A DNA stretch of 40,328 bases from CAYMJM01 sp964391325 (GCA_964391325.1 CAYMJM010000008.1:1-40328); one strand, 5' to 3'. Counted from the stretch's first letter, positions 1 through 8,149 are shown. Program-made: numbers and translations. Notes: a model not told the origin generated them from the letters alone.

Positions 1-24
1 TCTGCATTTGATAAGACCAAAAAT

Positions 25-984
25 ATGGAAGGTGAAATCAAGATGCCAGTTGTAATTAGGGACGTCAACGATACTCTGTACCCTAAAAAAACACCTAATG
101 ACATAAGTAGTAAGGAAAAAAGGATGTGGCGACTAGACCTAGCATTAAATATATATCCAAAAGGTTTAATTTTAGGTACCGGAGAATACTATGGATATGT
201 CGACCATGATAAGAAAAAATACGACTATTTTCAACCTTGCGATTTAAGGTATTTCGAGGGAGTAGATAATGATTTGATAGAAAGATTTGAGAATACAGAT
301 GATATTAGGGATCTATGGCAGACAATACCATATAGATATAGGATCAAGGTGGAAGTAAACGCTTTGCTAGAATACGGGAGGATGCTGCACGTGGATAGAT
401 ACGGAGATCAATTTTACCCTGTCCCCCATATATTTATAGAGAAACAAGATAGTGAGAAAATTTTTAACTATACTTTAATACTTGATGAACAATACGATAT
501 CACAGAGTATGAAAGAATATCTTACTTTCCTAAGTCACCATCACAGCATAAGTTTGGCAAGGTCTATCTAGACAAGTTCCTCAAGCCGGAATTTTTGAAA
601 CTATCACATGGAGTAGATGGTGAGAATCTCTATTTTTGCCCTGGAGACGAACTGAAAGGTATTGCTGTCGGTGAGATTATAGGATTTGATGACTCTGGTA
701 AAGATAAGACTGCGCAGGAAATGTACGAGGTTATAGAAATTAGAACTGAAAAGGTAGGGAATTTGATTGAGGGTAATCTAAGTATAAAAGAAAAAATAAA
801 GCAAATACTAGGTAGAGAGCCAAAGAAAGGGGAATCAATCAGGATTTTAGAGTTACGTCCAATTTATAAATCCAGATTGGAACAGCTTGGATTGGTTCCT
901 AAACCCAAGTCAAAAGCGGAATCACAACAATGGGACAGGAACGCGAAAATTACTAAAGAGAACTTCCCAGGGCTTAATGGGTAA
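25..984 (+). CDS. Hypothetical protein, possibly truncated at its 5' end by the window edge
   Basis: I do not recognise a family. The 319-residue product is soluble in character, rich in charged and aromatic residues, with no signal peptide or membrane segment. The frame stays open from position 25 back to the window edge, so the true start may lie outside. A second ATG at position 43 has a purine-rich GGAAGGTGAA stretch upstream, unusual here because most genes in this window lack a Shine-Dalgarno site; that start would give a protein beginning MPVVIRDVND. The C-terminal third (around residues 250-300) is lysine-rich. No neighbour suggests a function, and the 240 bp after the stop hold no gene. 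Confidence 0.6.
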   Translation: MEGEIKMPVVIRDVNDTLYPKKTPNDISSKEKRMWRLDLALNIYPKGLILGTGEYYGYVDHDKKKYDYFQPCDLRYFEGVDNDLIERFENTDDIRDLWQTIPYRYRIKVEVNALLEYGRMLHVDRYGDQFYPVPHIFIEKQDSEKIFNYTLILDEQYDITEYERISYFPKSPSQHKFGKVYLDKFLKPEFLKLSHGVDGENLYFCPGDELKGIAVGEIIGFDDSGKDKTAQEMYEVIEIRTEKVGNLIEGNLSIKEKIKQILGREPKKGESIRILELRPIYKSRLEQLGLVPKPKSKAESQQWDRNAKITKENFPGLNG

Positions 985-1187
985 ATCATCTTATCGACCT
1001 ATCATTAGGGAATATCTCTCCTAGAGGCAAATCAGAGCTTATAACCATCTGAACTTTGGATATCCTTTCGTTTATATCACTCCCTTGCTCTATAATATAG
1101 GAGAAAAGTTCGGAATAACTTTCACTGGGGTCATAAACTTCAAAATGTAAACCCTATATGTGATTTGAGTTTTTCTTGCTTCCTTCT

Positions 1188-1218
1188 TTGAAAAATTATA
1201 CACTTTCTAAGTTATAAA
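1188..1218 (+). promoter_or_regulatory. Possible promoter of the alpha/beta hydrolase gene
   Basis: TTGAAA at 1188-1193 and TATAAA at 1213-1218 are separated by 19 bp, longer than the usual 17. The -10 box is only a few bases from the ATG at 1225, so a transcript from it would be leaderless or nearly so. Weak call based only on sequence match. Confidence 0.25.
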
Positions 1219-1224
1219 TTTTTT

Positions 1225-2022
1225 ATGATAAAACAAAATAGTAAACAGTTTAAATGGGGGAAGATGAGTTATTGGGAAAATTACCCTAAAAAGGCATTTA
1301 AAACTGTTTTACTTTTATCTCCAGGTGCTTCAGGAGCGGATTTTTTTAATGAATTTATTCCGTACTTTGATAATGATTATAAGTTTATTGCCCCTGATTT
1401 CCCTGGACGTGGAGAATCGCAAAACACCGAACAAGGCAACTCAATCAATTTGATTGCAGATAAAATTATTGAACTTGTAGATGAAATAGATTTAGAAAGC
1501 TTTGTAATCTTTTCTATTTCGTTTGGCACGACTATCGCAAATGAGGTTGCAAAAAAAATCCCAAATAAAATTGAGCACATTATTTTTATTGGTAGTGGCG
1601 AATTTCTACCAGTTTACTTGAAACCGTTTGCCAGTCTATTAATACTTCCCTTAACGGCACCTAAGATTGTATGTGTTCCAGTATCTAAATTTCTCAAACT
1701 ATTCATCTCCCCAATAAGAACTGTTCCGGATTATCAGCTGAAGTGCATTGCTCAGCAGTATCTCTCAGCATTGTGGTATAAACTAAGGTTTACAGAGATT
1801 TCATCAATTTCTGCAACATTTATTAATTTTGAGCACGATTATTTGATAACGAGTAAGTCAAAGAAATTACTTAAAAGGGTTTACCCAAAATCTAAGACTT
1901 ACCAGTTAGATATAAAACATGTGATCAAAGAAGCCAATACTGATTTTGTTATGCGAAACACCTTGCCTTCGATAATTAGGGATCTAAAATGGAAGATGCC
2001 TGAGAATTTAATGAATAAATAG
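1225..2022 (+). CDS. Alpha/beta hydrolase fold protein
   Basis: The 265-residue protein has the alpha/beta-hydrolase layout. An oxyanion-hole segment LLLSPGASG lies near residue 30, FIAPDFPGRGES near 55, and the nucleophile elbow F-S-I-S-F-G-T near 96-102, where the first glycine of the usual G-x-S-x-G is replaced by serine. An acidic residue in FEHDYL and a histidine in IKHVI near the C-terminus fit the rest of a Ser-Asp-His triad. This family hydrolyses esters, lipids or thioesters, and the substrate cannot be read from the sequence. Hydrophobic stretches around residues 130-165 look like a lid. It stands alone, with non-coding DNA on both sides. The fold is fairly certain and the specificity unknown. 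Confidence 0.75.
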   Translation: MIKQNSKQFKWGKMSYWENYPKKAFKTVLLLSPGASGADFFNEFIPYFDNDYKFIAPDFPGRGESQNTEQGNSINLIADKIIELVDEIDLESFVIFSISFGTTIANEVAKKIPNKIEHIIFIGSGEFLPVYLKPFASLLILPLTAPKIVCVPVSKFLKLFISPIRTVPDYQLKCIAQQYLSALWYKLRFTEISSISATFINFEHDYLITSKSKKLLKRVYPKSKTYQLDIKHVIKEANTDFVMRNTLPSIIRDLKWKMPENLMNK

Positions 2023-2040
2023 TCTTTAATGATAGCTCGA

Positions 2041-2298
2041 ATTGGCTTAACTTTTGTGCAAGTAAGGTCATTTCCCTTGCTTCATGAAAGTGTTGAAGCA
2101 AAGTAGAAATGTCACCCGTGTGCAAAGTTAAGATGTCACTTTTGCTTCGCAGCTCAGACTCTTAAATACCTCTCATAACTTCTCCTCCTAAACGGGTGAT
2201 TTGGCTCTGGGTTTGCCTGTTTTCTCGGCAACAATAACTTCCGAGATAATTTCTTCGTCATCTTTGGGACTTCTGCTAATAGCATAACACAAAAAAGT
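2041..2298 (-). mobile_element. Decayed insertion-sequence end with transposase C-terminal remnant
   Basis: On the minus strand an open stretch (2298 down to a TAG at 2188-2190) encodes about 36 residues ending EKTGKPRAKSPV, with no start codon, as expected for the severed C-terminus of a transposase. Just past that stop lie two copies of a 17-mer, at 2122-2138 and 2098-2114, matching at 14 of 17 positions with a 24-bp period. A weaker third copy lies near 2058-2070. Tandem repeats of this kind just beyond a transposase stop resemble transposase-binding repeats at an IS end. I infer a relic. The family (perhaps IS481/IS3-like) is a guess. Confidence 0.4.
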
Positions 2299-2329
2299 TC
2301 ATGGTTCACCCTGTACCCTGAACCTTTTT
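2291..2329. terminator. Possible bidirectional terminator
   Basis: GGTTCA (2303-2308) and TGAACC (2319-2324) form a 6-bp stem with a 10-nt loop, followed by five T on the plus strand. An A-run at 2291-2296 gives a T-run on the other strand after the overlapping GTTCA/TGAAC pairing. The stem is short. It sits between relic IS DNA and a possible decayed ORF. Confidence 0.3.
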
Positions 2330-2343
2330 AAGATATTCCAAAC

Positions 2344-2604
2344 ATGGATATTTGGGTTGAATATTGGCTATCACATATCCAAATAGACATTGATACTTTA
2401 TTAGCTCCGAAGGAAATAGAAAATTTAGTTTTATTGATTTTTGGACCCAAGATCAAGCCTTTTAAAATTGACATTGAAGGAATAACATATATTATCAGAT
2501 GCTGATTAGGTATTATTGGCAGCATGAATATAAATCTAGATTTAGCAACAAAAGCTAGAAATGTAGAGTTACAAAGGAAACAGATCTTAAGGAAGTTGTT
2601 TTAA
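2344..2604 (+). pseudogene. Possible small broken gene with an in-frame TGA
   Basis: From ATG 2344 a plausible reading frame of 53 codons (beginning MDIWVEYWLSH) ends at TGA 2503-2505. The same frame continues through LGIIGS to a second ATG at 2524 and closes at TAA 2602-2604. The composition looks protein-like on both sides of the TGA. TGA is a true stop elsewhere in this window, so one nonsense mutation in a small gene is the simplest reading. Two unrelated short ORFs or non-coding DNA are alternatives. From 2605 to the promoter at 2687 I see only the repeats described separately. Confidence 0.25.
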
Positions 2605-2673
2605 GTCGCTAAATGCCTTTAATATTATGAAAATTTGGTTCGACTTTTGTCTCACTAGGGTCATAAATCTTGG

Positions 2674-2693
2674 AATTCAACTCGACTTCACTT
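2674..2693 (+). repeat. Short direct repeat, copy 1 (upstream of the nucleotidyltransferase gene)
   Basis: The 20 bases beginning AATTCAACTCGACTTCACTT recur with one insertion and one substitution at 3309-3329, on the other side of the 2740-3303 gene. The 3' part of this copy overlaps the proposed -35 box of that gene. The copies could mark a past insertion or be a dispersed intergenic element. Confidence 0.4.
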
Positions 2694-2715
2694 CCATATT
2701 AAGCTCTAATATAAT
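2687..2715 (+). promoter_or_regulatory. Promoter of the nucleotidyltransferase-fold gene
   Basis: TTCACT (2687-2692), a 17-bp spacer and a perfect TATAAT (2710-2715) stand about 25 bp before the TTG start at 2740. The predicted transcript begins near 2722. Confidence 0.5.
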
Positions 2716-2739
2716 GTCCGAATATTTTACACTTTCAAC

Positions 2740-3303
2740 TTGGATCAACTACTTCAAAAAGCACTTAGACTGGAGACTGAGGCACAGCTCATCTTTGAAG
2801 ATCTAAATTTAGATTCTTTTTTCAAGGAATATGGTCAGGTACAACCTGTCGGCAGCATGACCTATGGCCTCATGACATGGGAAGATATCGATATTGATTT
2901 GATCACAGAAGATATTCCAAGCGACGAATTATTCTGGAAAATTGCGAAATTTCTTTTAAAGAACAAGCATACAAGATTGCTTATGTTAGCAGACAATAGA
3001 ACAGGATTAAGAGAATCAAATCGGCCAAAAAGTATGTATTTTGGATTGAAATATGAAGATGACGATAATGTTGAATGGAAAATAGATATCAGATTAATTC
3101 AAAGGAAAGAAGTTAAAACTTTGCCAGGGTGGATGAGGTCTATTGATAACGATAAAAGGACAACAATTATACAAATAAAAGATAGACTAAAGGATGATCC
3201 AAGATACCATAGGACAATCTCAAGTGTTGATGTTTATGATGCAGTAATTAACCATAAGATTAGCTCATATGATTTATTCTTGAACTGGATCGAGAATAGA
3301 TAG
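2740..3303 (+). CDS. Nucleotidyltransferase-fold protein (Pol beta superfamily)
   Basis: The 187-residue product carries the nucleotidyltransferase signature: G38-S39, then an acidic cluster D49/D51/D53 in WEDIDIDL, and a third acidic residue D116 in WKIDIRL, giving the G-S...D-x-D...D metal-binding set. Families with this layout transfer nucleotides to small molecules, RNA or proteins. The sequence does not say which. No partner helical (HEPN-type) gene lies beside it, which argues against a simple MNT/HEPN toxin-antitoxin pair. The start is TTG, placed by the promoter 25 bp upstream. The gene is flanked by near-identical 20-bp repeats. Confidence 0.65.
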   Translation: MDQLLQKALRLETEAQLIFEDLNLDSFFKEYGQVQPVGSMTYGLMTWEDIDIDLITEDIPSDELFWKIAKFLLKNKHTRLLMLADNRTGLRESNRPKSMYFGLKYEDDDNVEWKIDIRLIQRKEVKTLPGWMRSIDNDKRTTIIQIKDRLKDDPRYHRTISSVDVYDAVINHKISSYDLFLNWIENR

Positions 3304-3308
3304 GTATA

Positions 3309-3329
3309 AATTCCAACTTGACTTCACTT
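3309..3329 (+). repeat. Short direct repeat, copy 2 (downstream of the nucleotidyltransferase gene)
   Basis: This is the partner of the repeat at 2674-2693, in the same orientation. It begins just after the TAG of the 2740-3303 gene. Confidence 0.4.
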
Positions 3330-3411
3330 TTCTATTTCTATAAAGCTTGAGAATTCTATAATTGAGTAGAAACTTTATCAGCTACAGAAACTTTTGTTCT
3401 CTAAAGAAAAG

Positions 3412-3439
3412 TTGCAACTAACATCGAAAGAGGTATAAT
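3412..3439 (+). promoter_or_regulatory. Promoter of the deoxyribosyltransferase-like gene
   Basis: TTGCAA (3412-3417) and TATAAT (3434-3439) have a 16-bp spacer. A 7-bp hairpin (AACTTTT at 3389-3395 with AAAAGTT at 3407-3413) immediately precedes and overlaps the -35. The ATG follows at 3488, leaving a leader of about 40 nt. Confidence 0.6.
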
Positions 3440-3487
3440 ATAGATATTCACCAGACCATAAGTAGTAGCAAGTTACTAAAATAATGT

Positions 3488-3940
3488 ATGAAAGAAGCAA
3501 TTACTGAAGCTGTTAAAAATTCCACCTCTTTGGCTCAAGTAAGAGATTCGCTTTTTGTTGTGTTTAGGGAGTTACGTCAGGAAGGGTTTGAGAGGATAGG
3601 GTATGTATCTGGGATAATTACCTCAGAAGGCATGGATCATATGGCAGGGAATATTGAGAGACTTGCAAGATTTACCGACTCTGTTAGAAATCGTGAAGGA
3701 TTTCCGGTTTTTTCTGCTACTGATGTTTTTGATGACATTTTATTTAAGCGACTTAGTGCTGCTGGTTTTCAAAATGAAGACTGGCTTGTGTTTTGGAGAG
3801 AGGTTTTGGGTACAGGAGATCAATTCGTAACCGACATATTTATGACTCCGCGGTGGGAAATATCACAGGGCGCAACCGTTGAACATGATGTAGCCCAGAG
3901 GCTTGGTATGGTGATCCATTATATTACTGATGAGATATAA
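3488..3940 (+). CDS. Small protein resembling nucleoside 2-deoxyribosyltransferase / DUF4406
   Basis: The 150-residue protein has a central strand GYVSGIITSEG (about residues 38-48), a helix with repeated charged residues, then SQGATVEHDVAQRLGM (about 126-141), where a Ser/Gly-Ala-x-x-E-x-x-x-A-x-x-x-G pattern recalls the catalytic-glutamate helix of nucleoside 2-deoxyribosyltransferase-like proteins. Members of that group act on N-glycosidic bonds of nucleosides or are uncharacterised. This is pattern recognition, not a confirmed assignment. No signal peptide or membrane segment is present. It has its own promoter and stands alone. Confidence 0.5.
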   Translation: MKEAITEAVKNSTSLAQVRDSLFVVFRELRQEGFERIGYVSGIITSEGMDHMAGNIERLARFTDSVRNREGFPVFSATDVFDDILFKRLSAAGFQNEDWLVFWREVLGTGDQFVTDIFMTPRWEISQGATVEHDVAQRLGMVIHYITDEI

Positions 3941-4114
3941 GCCATAGTCAGAGAATAGAAGGTAATTTGAGGTTAGATAGCTTACAAAAAATTACTAGTC
4001 TGCTTAGGCACTTGGTCGGATGGGCGACTTACAAGAGATCATGTATCTCAAAGTATCTACACTTGTATGCCCTTGCTAATAGTGTAATAATAATCCTCGA
4101 TTAAAATTAACATC

Positions 4115-5419
4115 GTGGTATTACCAAAGTTATCAGAATACTTTGTCTCGCGAGAACCTTCGCCCATTCGTCTTGCACAAATTGTACATATGTCCAGGAA
4201 AGATAAAGTTGAAGCCATAAATGTGGCTATCGGTAATGTGTCTCTGCCTATGCATCCGGCTATGCAAAGAAGGATGCTTAACTTGGGCGCGCAAGATAGC
4301 CCTTTCGAGAATGGAGTTGTTAAATACTCTGCCACAGTTGGTTTTGATGAAACTAATGAGGCTTTCTTGAATATTATTGCAGCCAGCGGAGGTAAAGTTA
4401 AAAATCTGTACTCTCAGGTAACTGACGGAGGTAGTCAGGCCATGGAGCTTGTAATTTTGGGGGTTTGTGGAGATCCCGGTAAGAATGAAAAGCCACTTTT
4501 ACTAATTGATCCTACTTATACTAACTACGTTTCAATGGCAGAAAGAACAGGAAGAAAGACGGTGTCTGTTCCCAGGTACATAAGGGCAAATAGCAAATTT
4601 ACAATTCCTGATTTAAAGGAAATTGAAAATGTGATTATTAAACTTAAGCCTTCTGCTATTTTAGTTATCCCATATGATAATCCTACGGGTCATTTTTATC
4701 CTATGGATGATATTATTAAAATTGCGAAATTGGCTGTGAAATATAACTTGTGGCTGATAAGTGATGAGGCTTATAGAGAACTAGTTTACATTGATTCTGA
4801 GGCTTCGACAATTTGGAAGTTAACAAATATTGATGTACAGGGTATAGAAGGACGAAGGATCGGTATTGAAACATCTTCTAAAGTATGGAATGCCTGTGGT
4901 TTAAGAATTGGAGCAATTGTTACTGACAATAAAGATTTTCATACAAAAGCAGTTGCAGAAAATACAGCTAATTTATGTTCTAATGTCATAGGTCAGTATA
5001 TATTTGGGGCATTGGCGCATGAAACAGCTGAAGACTTGGAGGCTTGGTATTTAAAGCAGAGGATTTACTATAAAGGAATTGGAGATAATCTGAGGTCAGA
5101 GTTTAAAAAACTCATGCCTGATATTATTCTTTCCAGTCCTGATTCAGCTATTTATACTGTGATAGATGTAAAAAATTCGGTAGATAGTAACTTTAATTCC
5201 ATGGATTTTGTCTTGTATTGTGCTGAGCAAGGCTTAGTCAATGTAGACGGCCGCAAGCTGACCTTGCTGGTTTCTCCGATGAGTGGCTTTTATAATTCGA
5301 ATAACAGTCAAGGAGCTACTCAGATGCGTATTGCTTTTGTAGAAAGTCCTGAAAATATGAAGCTGATTCCTCTTTTATTCAACGAACTTTTGAAAGAATA
5401 TCTGAGTAGTAACAGGTGA
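4115..5419 (+). CDS. Fold-type I PLP-dependent aminotransferase (class I/II)
   Basis: The 434 residues show the class I/II aminotransferase motifs in order: VTDGGSQAME near residue 100 (phosphate-binding turn), PYDNPTGH near 190 with the PLP-contacting Asn, ISDEAYREL near 217 with the Asp that holds the pyridine nitrogen, TSSKVWNACGLRIGA near 255 with the Schiff-base lysine and downstream Arg, and MRIAF near 408 with the substrate carboxylate-binding Arg. The family transaminates amino and keto acids. The amino donor cannot be deduced. The start is GTG. No biosynthetic neighbours occur, so it may serve salvage or modification rather than a full pathway. Confidence 0.85.
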   Translation: MVLPKLSEYFVSREPSPIRLAQIVHMSRKDKVEAINVAIGNVSLPMHPAMQRRMLNLGAQDSPFENGVVKYSATVGFDETNEAFLNIIAASGGKVKNLYSQVTDGGSQAMELVILGVCGDPGKNEKPLLLIDPTYTNYVSMAERTGRKTVSVPRYIRANSKFTIPDLKEIENVIIKLKPSAILVIPYDNPTGHFYPMDDIIKIAKLAVKYNLWLISDEAYRELVYIDSEASTIWKLTNIDVQGIEGRRIGIETSSKVWNACGLRIGAIVTDNKDFHTKAVAENTANLCSNVIGQYIFGALAHETAEDLEAWYLKQRIYYKGIGDNLRSEFKKLMPDIILSSPDSAIYTVIDVKNSVDSNFNSMDFVLYCAEQGLVNVDGRKLTLLVSPMSGFYNSNNSQGATQMRIAFVESPENMKLIPLLFNELLKEYLSSNR

Positions 5420-5483
5420 GTTTATTAGTAGGTGAGATCAGTCAGACTTGCTCAAGGCATTGTGTAAAATTTAGCTGAAAAAT

Positions 5484-5906
5484 ATGATTAACTTAGAGCT
5501 CGAGACTCTTTACTATAACGATAAAAAAGACAGAGGACAATATGATCTAAATGGACTTTCCATGAAAGAATTGCAGGATCGGGATCAACTCCGTTTGTTG
5601 GAGGTTTATAAACTGCTGAAAGAGAGTAAGGTTGATAAAAGGGAGATCTGGAACTGCCATTATTTAGCTCTTTTATTACAACATGGTCAAGATCCCAGTG
5701 ATTTTAAGTTAGCCCATAACTATGCAAAGATGGCAGTAGATATGGGAAGTCGGGTGACCAAATGGTTGTATGCAGCTACTCTAGATAGGTATTTACTATC
5801 TATTGGCAAGAAACAGAAGTTTGGCACGCAGTTTATAGTCAAGGGTAGCAAGATGAAACTAGCTCCCTATGATAAGGGCCTTTCTGAAAATAAAACTTCA
5901 AAGTAG
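5484..5906 (+). CDS. DUF6624-like protein
   Basis: The 140-residue protein contains ALLLQHGQDP (about 62-71), a helix with AKMAVDMGSR, and ATLDRYLLSIGKKQKFGTQF (about 98-117). This ordering (paired short helices, LxDR, then GKKQxxGTQ) matches what I know of the DUF6624 family, whose function is unknown. It is cytosolic by appearance. It lies 64 bp after the aminotransferase on the same strand and ends 10 bp from the convergent surface-protein gene, with no obvious terminator between them. Confidence 0.5.
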   Translation: MINLELETLYYNDKKDRGQYDLNGLSMKELQDRDQLRLLEVYKLLKESKVDKREIWNCHYLALLLQHGQDPSDFKLAHNYAKMAVDMGSRVTKWLYAATLDRYLLSIGKKQKFGTQFIVKGSKMKLAPYDKGLSENKTSK

Positions 5907-5916
5907 CCAATTCAAT

Positions 5917-6942
5917 TTATCTCAGTCTTGATCCCCTAAGCTTTTTCCGGCCCCTGATCATTTTTAAACTAAAGAGTAGGAGTATTGATATGAATATAAA
6001 CCCAACTGCTTTATAGGGAAAAACAATGAAATTGATTTGTTCACTAAACACTACAGGATTTTCTGCTGCTACTCGTGCATCTACTGATAGTTCTGCGTTA
6101 TACCTCCTAATAGCAAAATTTTTTGTAATGTATTTTAGATAATTAATCATCCTATCTATGAGACTTTCACCTTTGCTATTAATATATTTTTGATAGGAAT
6201 CGCTATCATACAAAAATTGATTTGAGTATAGTCTGGTTTTGTGAGGCAGTACGCGATTCTCATACGGATTTAACTCCAAATTTTTGATAACTTTAGTACG
6301 GTTGATGTTGCGTATGATAATTTTACCTTGTGGCAGAAAGTAAGTGTTTCCCTCGTTGCTTAGTCGTGTTTTAAAATCAGCCGGGAGAGTATTTAATATT
6401 TTGATCCCAAAAAAATCAATACCGTTTACTAACCGGAAATCTTTTAGCGAGGGATCTTGTAGGTTGCCTCCTTTGACAGTAATAACAAAAGTCAAGCCTA
6501 GCTGCTTGCCGACACCTACTTCATTGCTTCCTGCTTCCCTTGAGGGCTGTTGCATCACTACTAAGATCGCTGTATATGTGCCAGCCTCTGTGTCTTCGGG
6601 AATTGTAATAGTGAACTCAACTTTCACTTTAGACATAGAATTTACAGTAGCTGTAACAGGCGAAACAGTAATCCAGGAAGCTAGTGTGTCCGGAGAGGGA
6701 TCCTCGTTTATGTCGAACACTGGATCGGCTGTATCTCCCTCGTAGTCAATGTTTACTACTTTAAACAGATAGTTGGACATAAAATCATCATTATTAAATA
6801 CTTCAGCTTCTCCAGTGACTGTCTGTCCTTTTTCTAGAGAGTAATCTAGCAGTGGGGGAGTTATTCCCAGCGCCTTGCTTTCGGTAGACAAAGAAAGCAA
6901 AAGAAGTAGAGAAAAAGTTGTCAAAAAAATCTTTTTATACAT
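5917..6942 (-). CDS. DUF916-like, membrane-anchored surface protein
   Basis: A signal peptide covers about residues 1-24 (hydrophobic core TTFSLLLLLSLS). A beta-rich extracellular part begins with LGITPPLLDYSLEKGQTVTG, like the N-terminal DUF916/WxL-associated Ig-like domain, and contains GTYTAILVVMQQP near 120-133. A C-terminal transmembrane helix lies near 311-328 and is followed by a basic tail RGRKKLRGSRLR. The product is therefore exported and held in the membrane by its C-terminus. It follows the 6966-8018 gene by 23 bp on the same strand and is probably cotranscribed. In Firmicutes such proteins pair with WxL surface proteins, and a similar pairing here is inferred. Confidence 0.65.
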   Translation of the reverse strand: MYKKIFLTTFSLLLLLSLSTESKALGITPPLLDYSLEKGQTVTGEAEVFNNDDFMSNYLFKVVNIDYEGDTADPVFDINEDPSPDTLASWITVSPVTATVNSMSKVKVEFTITIPEDTEAGTYTAILVVMQQPSREAGSNEVGVGKQLGLTFVITVKGGNLQDPSLKDFRLVNGIDFFGIKILNTLPADFKTRLSNEGNTYFLPQGKIIIRNINRTKVIKNLELNPYENRVLPHKTRLYSNQFLYDSDSYQKYINSKGESLIDRMINYLKYITKNFAIRRYNAELSVDARVAAENPVVFSEQINFIVFPYKAVGFIFISILLLFSLKMIRGRKKLRGSRLR

Positions 6943-6965
6943 AGGTAAAATTAGGGTTACTTATA

Positions 6966-8018
6966 TTAAGGAGCACTCACTAAGGTATATTGTATAGTTT
7001 GTGAATATACGCCTGATTGAGTGCCCGCATCTATGGAAGCAGAATGAGTAAATGCTAGGTAATTCCCATTACCTACGGTACCATCAATATAGCCATTCGC
7101 AATAGCGAGGCTAGTTGCTGCAGTAGGAACGGGATCATCTCCCGCTACGGCGTAGTGCCCTTGCAAAGTAAACGTAGTTCCTGATGCCGTTCCGTGGAAG
7201 CCGTATCCTTCTGTGCCCGCTACTATATTAGTATTTATACTTGTATTATCAATATTGTCTATGTCACCACTCCCACCTTTAGTCAAACCTGGGTTTGTGC
7301 TGATGTCTGCAATTTGTAAAGTCGCTGCGCCTGTTGTTTGGTTAGTTCCTGGATAAACTCTATACTGACAAGTATTGACACTTACTATATCAAGATTTCT
7401 TAGGTTACAGGAGTCTGTCTCGTTATTAGTTGTATCTGTAATACTGAGGGTGAGATGGGGAACTACTTGGGCTGATACATTTACTCTGTTTTGATAAGTT
7501 GGACCACTGTCCTCATAAACATATAGTAAGGTCGAGCCAAAATCATTAGAATTCGTACTGCTCATCCCGACACTGTAATTCCTTGCTATCCCTGCAGGGG
7601 CTGTTACCTCAACTGCAAATTCTACGTTTGTGGAAGCGGAAGTAGTAAATGTATAAATGTATTGAATTCCGTCTACTGTCCCTGATCCATCAGCACTTCC
7701 ATTATTATCGGCATCTGTAGTAGAGCCATCTGCTAATGTAAAGCCGATAGGAAATATTAATTTAACTGTGTCTCCATTGTTAAACCCTGCTGATGCAACA
7801 TATGAAAAGTATACGGTAGTTTCTGTATTGTCTGGGAAGTAGGGAGTTGTAGTAACTGTACTGGGTGTTTGAGGATTTCCGGTATCATTAGTGAGGTCAG
7901 CATACAATTGGACTCCAGCTGCTTCTACTTTGCGTATGATTGAAGGGATGACCATGCCGGTTACAAGTGAGGTTAGAATGACAAGTATTAATGCTCTTTT
8001 AATTTTTTGTCTTCCCAT
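6966..8018 (-). CDS. Secreted beta-sandwich surface protein
   Basis: The 350-residue protein has a signal sequence (basic MGRQKIKR, hydrophobic core, cleavage likely after KVEAA near 34). The mature region is Thr/Ser/Asn/Gly-rich with many alternating hydrophobic residues, consistent with stacked Ig-like beta domains. The end, SGVYSQTIQYTLVSAP, is the final strand pattern common to WxL-like and related surface domains, although no WxL motif itself is seen. The few cysteines (SCNL and NTCQYR in mid-protein) could form one disulfide. There is no membrane anchor, so attachment may come from its DUF916-like neighbour. It is transcribed divergently from fusA. Confidence 0.6.
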   Translation of the reverse strand: MGRQKIKRALILVILTSLVTGMVIPSIIRKVEAAGVQLYADLTNDTGNPQTPSTVTTTPYFPDNTETTVYFSYVASAGFNNGDTVKLIFPIGFTLADGSTTDADNNGSADGSGTVDGIQYIYTFTTSASTNVEFAVEVTAPAGIARNYSVGMSSTNSNDFGSTLLYVYEDSGPTYQNRVNVSAQVVPHLTLSITDTTNNETDSCNLRNLDIVSVNTCQYRVYPGTNQTTGAATLQIADISTNPGLTKGGSGDIDNIDNTSINTNIVAGTEGYGFHGTASGTTFTLQGHYAVAGDDPVPTAATSLAIANGYIDGTVGNGNYLAFTHSASIDAGTQSGVYSQTIQYTLVSAP

Positions 8019-8050
8019 AATGATGGAGTTGTCTTAAACGTACTATAAAT

Positions 8051-8079
8051 ATTAAAAATCGAAACTGATTATAAGTCAA
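8051..8079 (-). promoter_or_regulatory. Promoter of the surface-protein operon
   Basis: Reading the minus strand, TTGACT (8079-8074) and TTTAAT (8056-8051) have a 17-bp spacer, followed by the ATG at 8018. It sits back to back with the fusA promoter in the 227-bp divergent intergenic region. Confidence 0.55.
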
Positions 8080-8149
8080 GAAAAAATCCTCTTATATTTG
8101 ATTTTCTATGTCAAAATACAATAAAATCAGGGTAGCTGATTAAATGCTT

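Noticed and set aside
2503..2505. UGA recoded as an amino acid
   Set aside because: TGA ends real genes at 28852, 31917 and 35901, where overlaps with the next gene confirm it as a stop.
2328..2525. Minus-strand 65-codon frame
   Set aside because: It lies opposite a plus-strand frame with better protein-like composition, and no motif supports it.
2740..3303. MNT/HEPN toxin-antitoxin pair
   Set aside because: Only the nucleotidyltransferase-like gene is present; no adjacent HEPN-type helical gene was found.
3941..4114. Possible tRNA or structured RNA between the deoxyribosyltransferase-like and aminotransferase genes
   Set aside because: A 5-bp hairpin (GAGAT/ATCTC near 4035-4049) exists, but no cloverleaf or conserved T-arm is visible.
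6344..6745. 133-codon plus-strand frame inside the DUF916-like gene
   Set aside because: It is antisense to a well-supported gene and has no independent start signal or motif.
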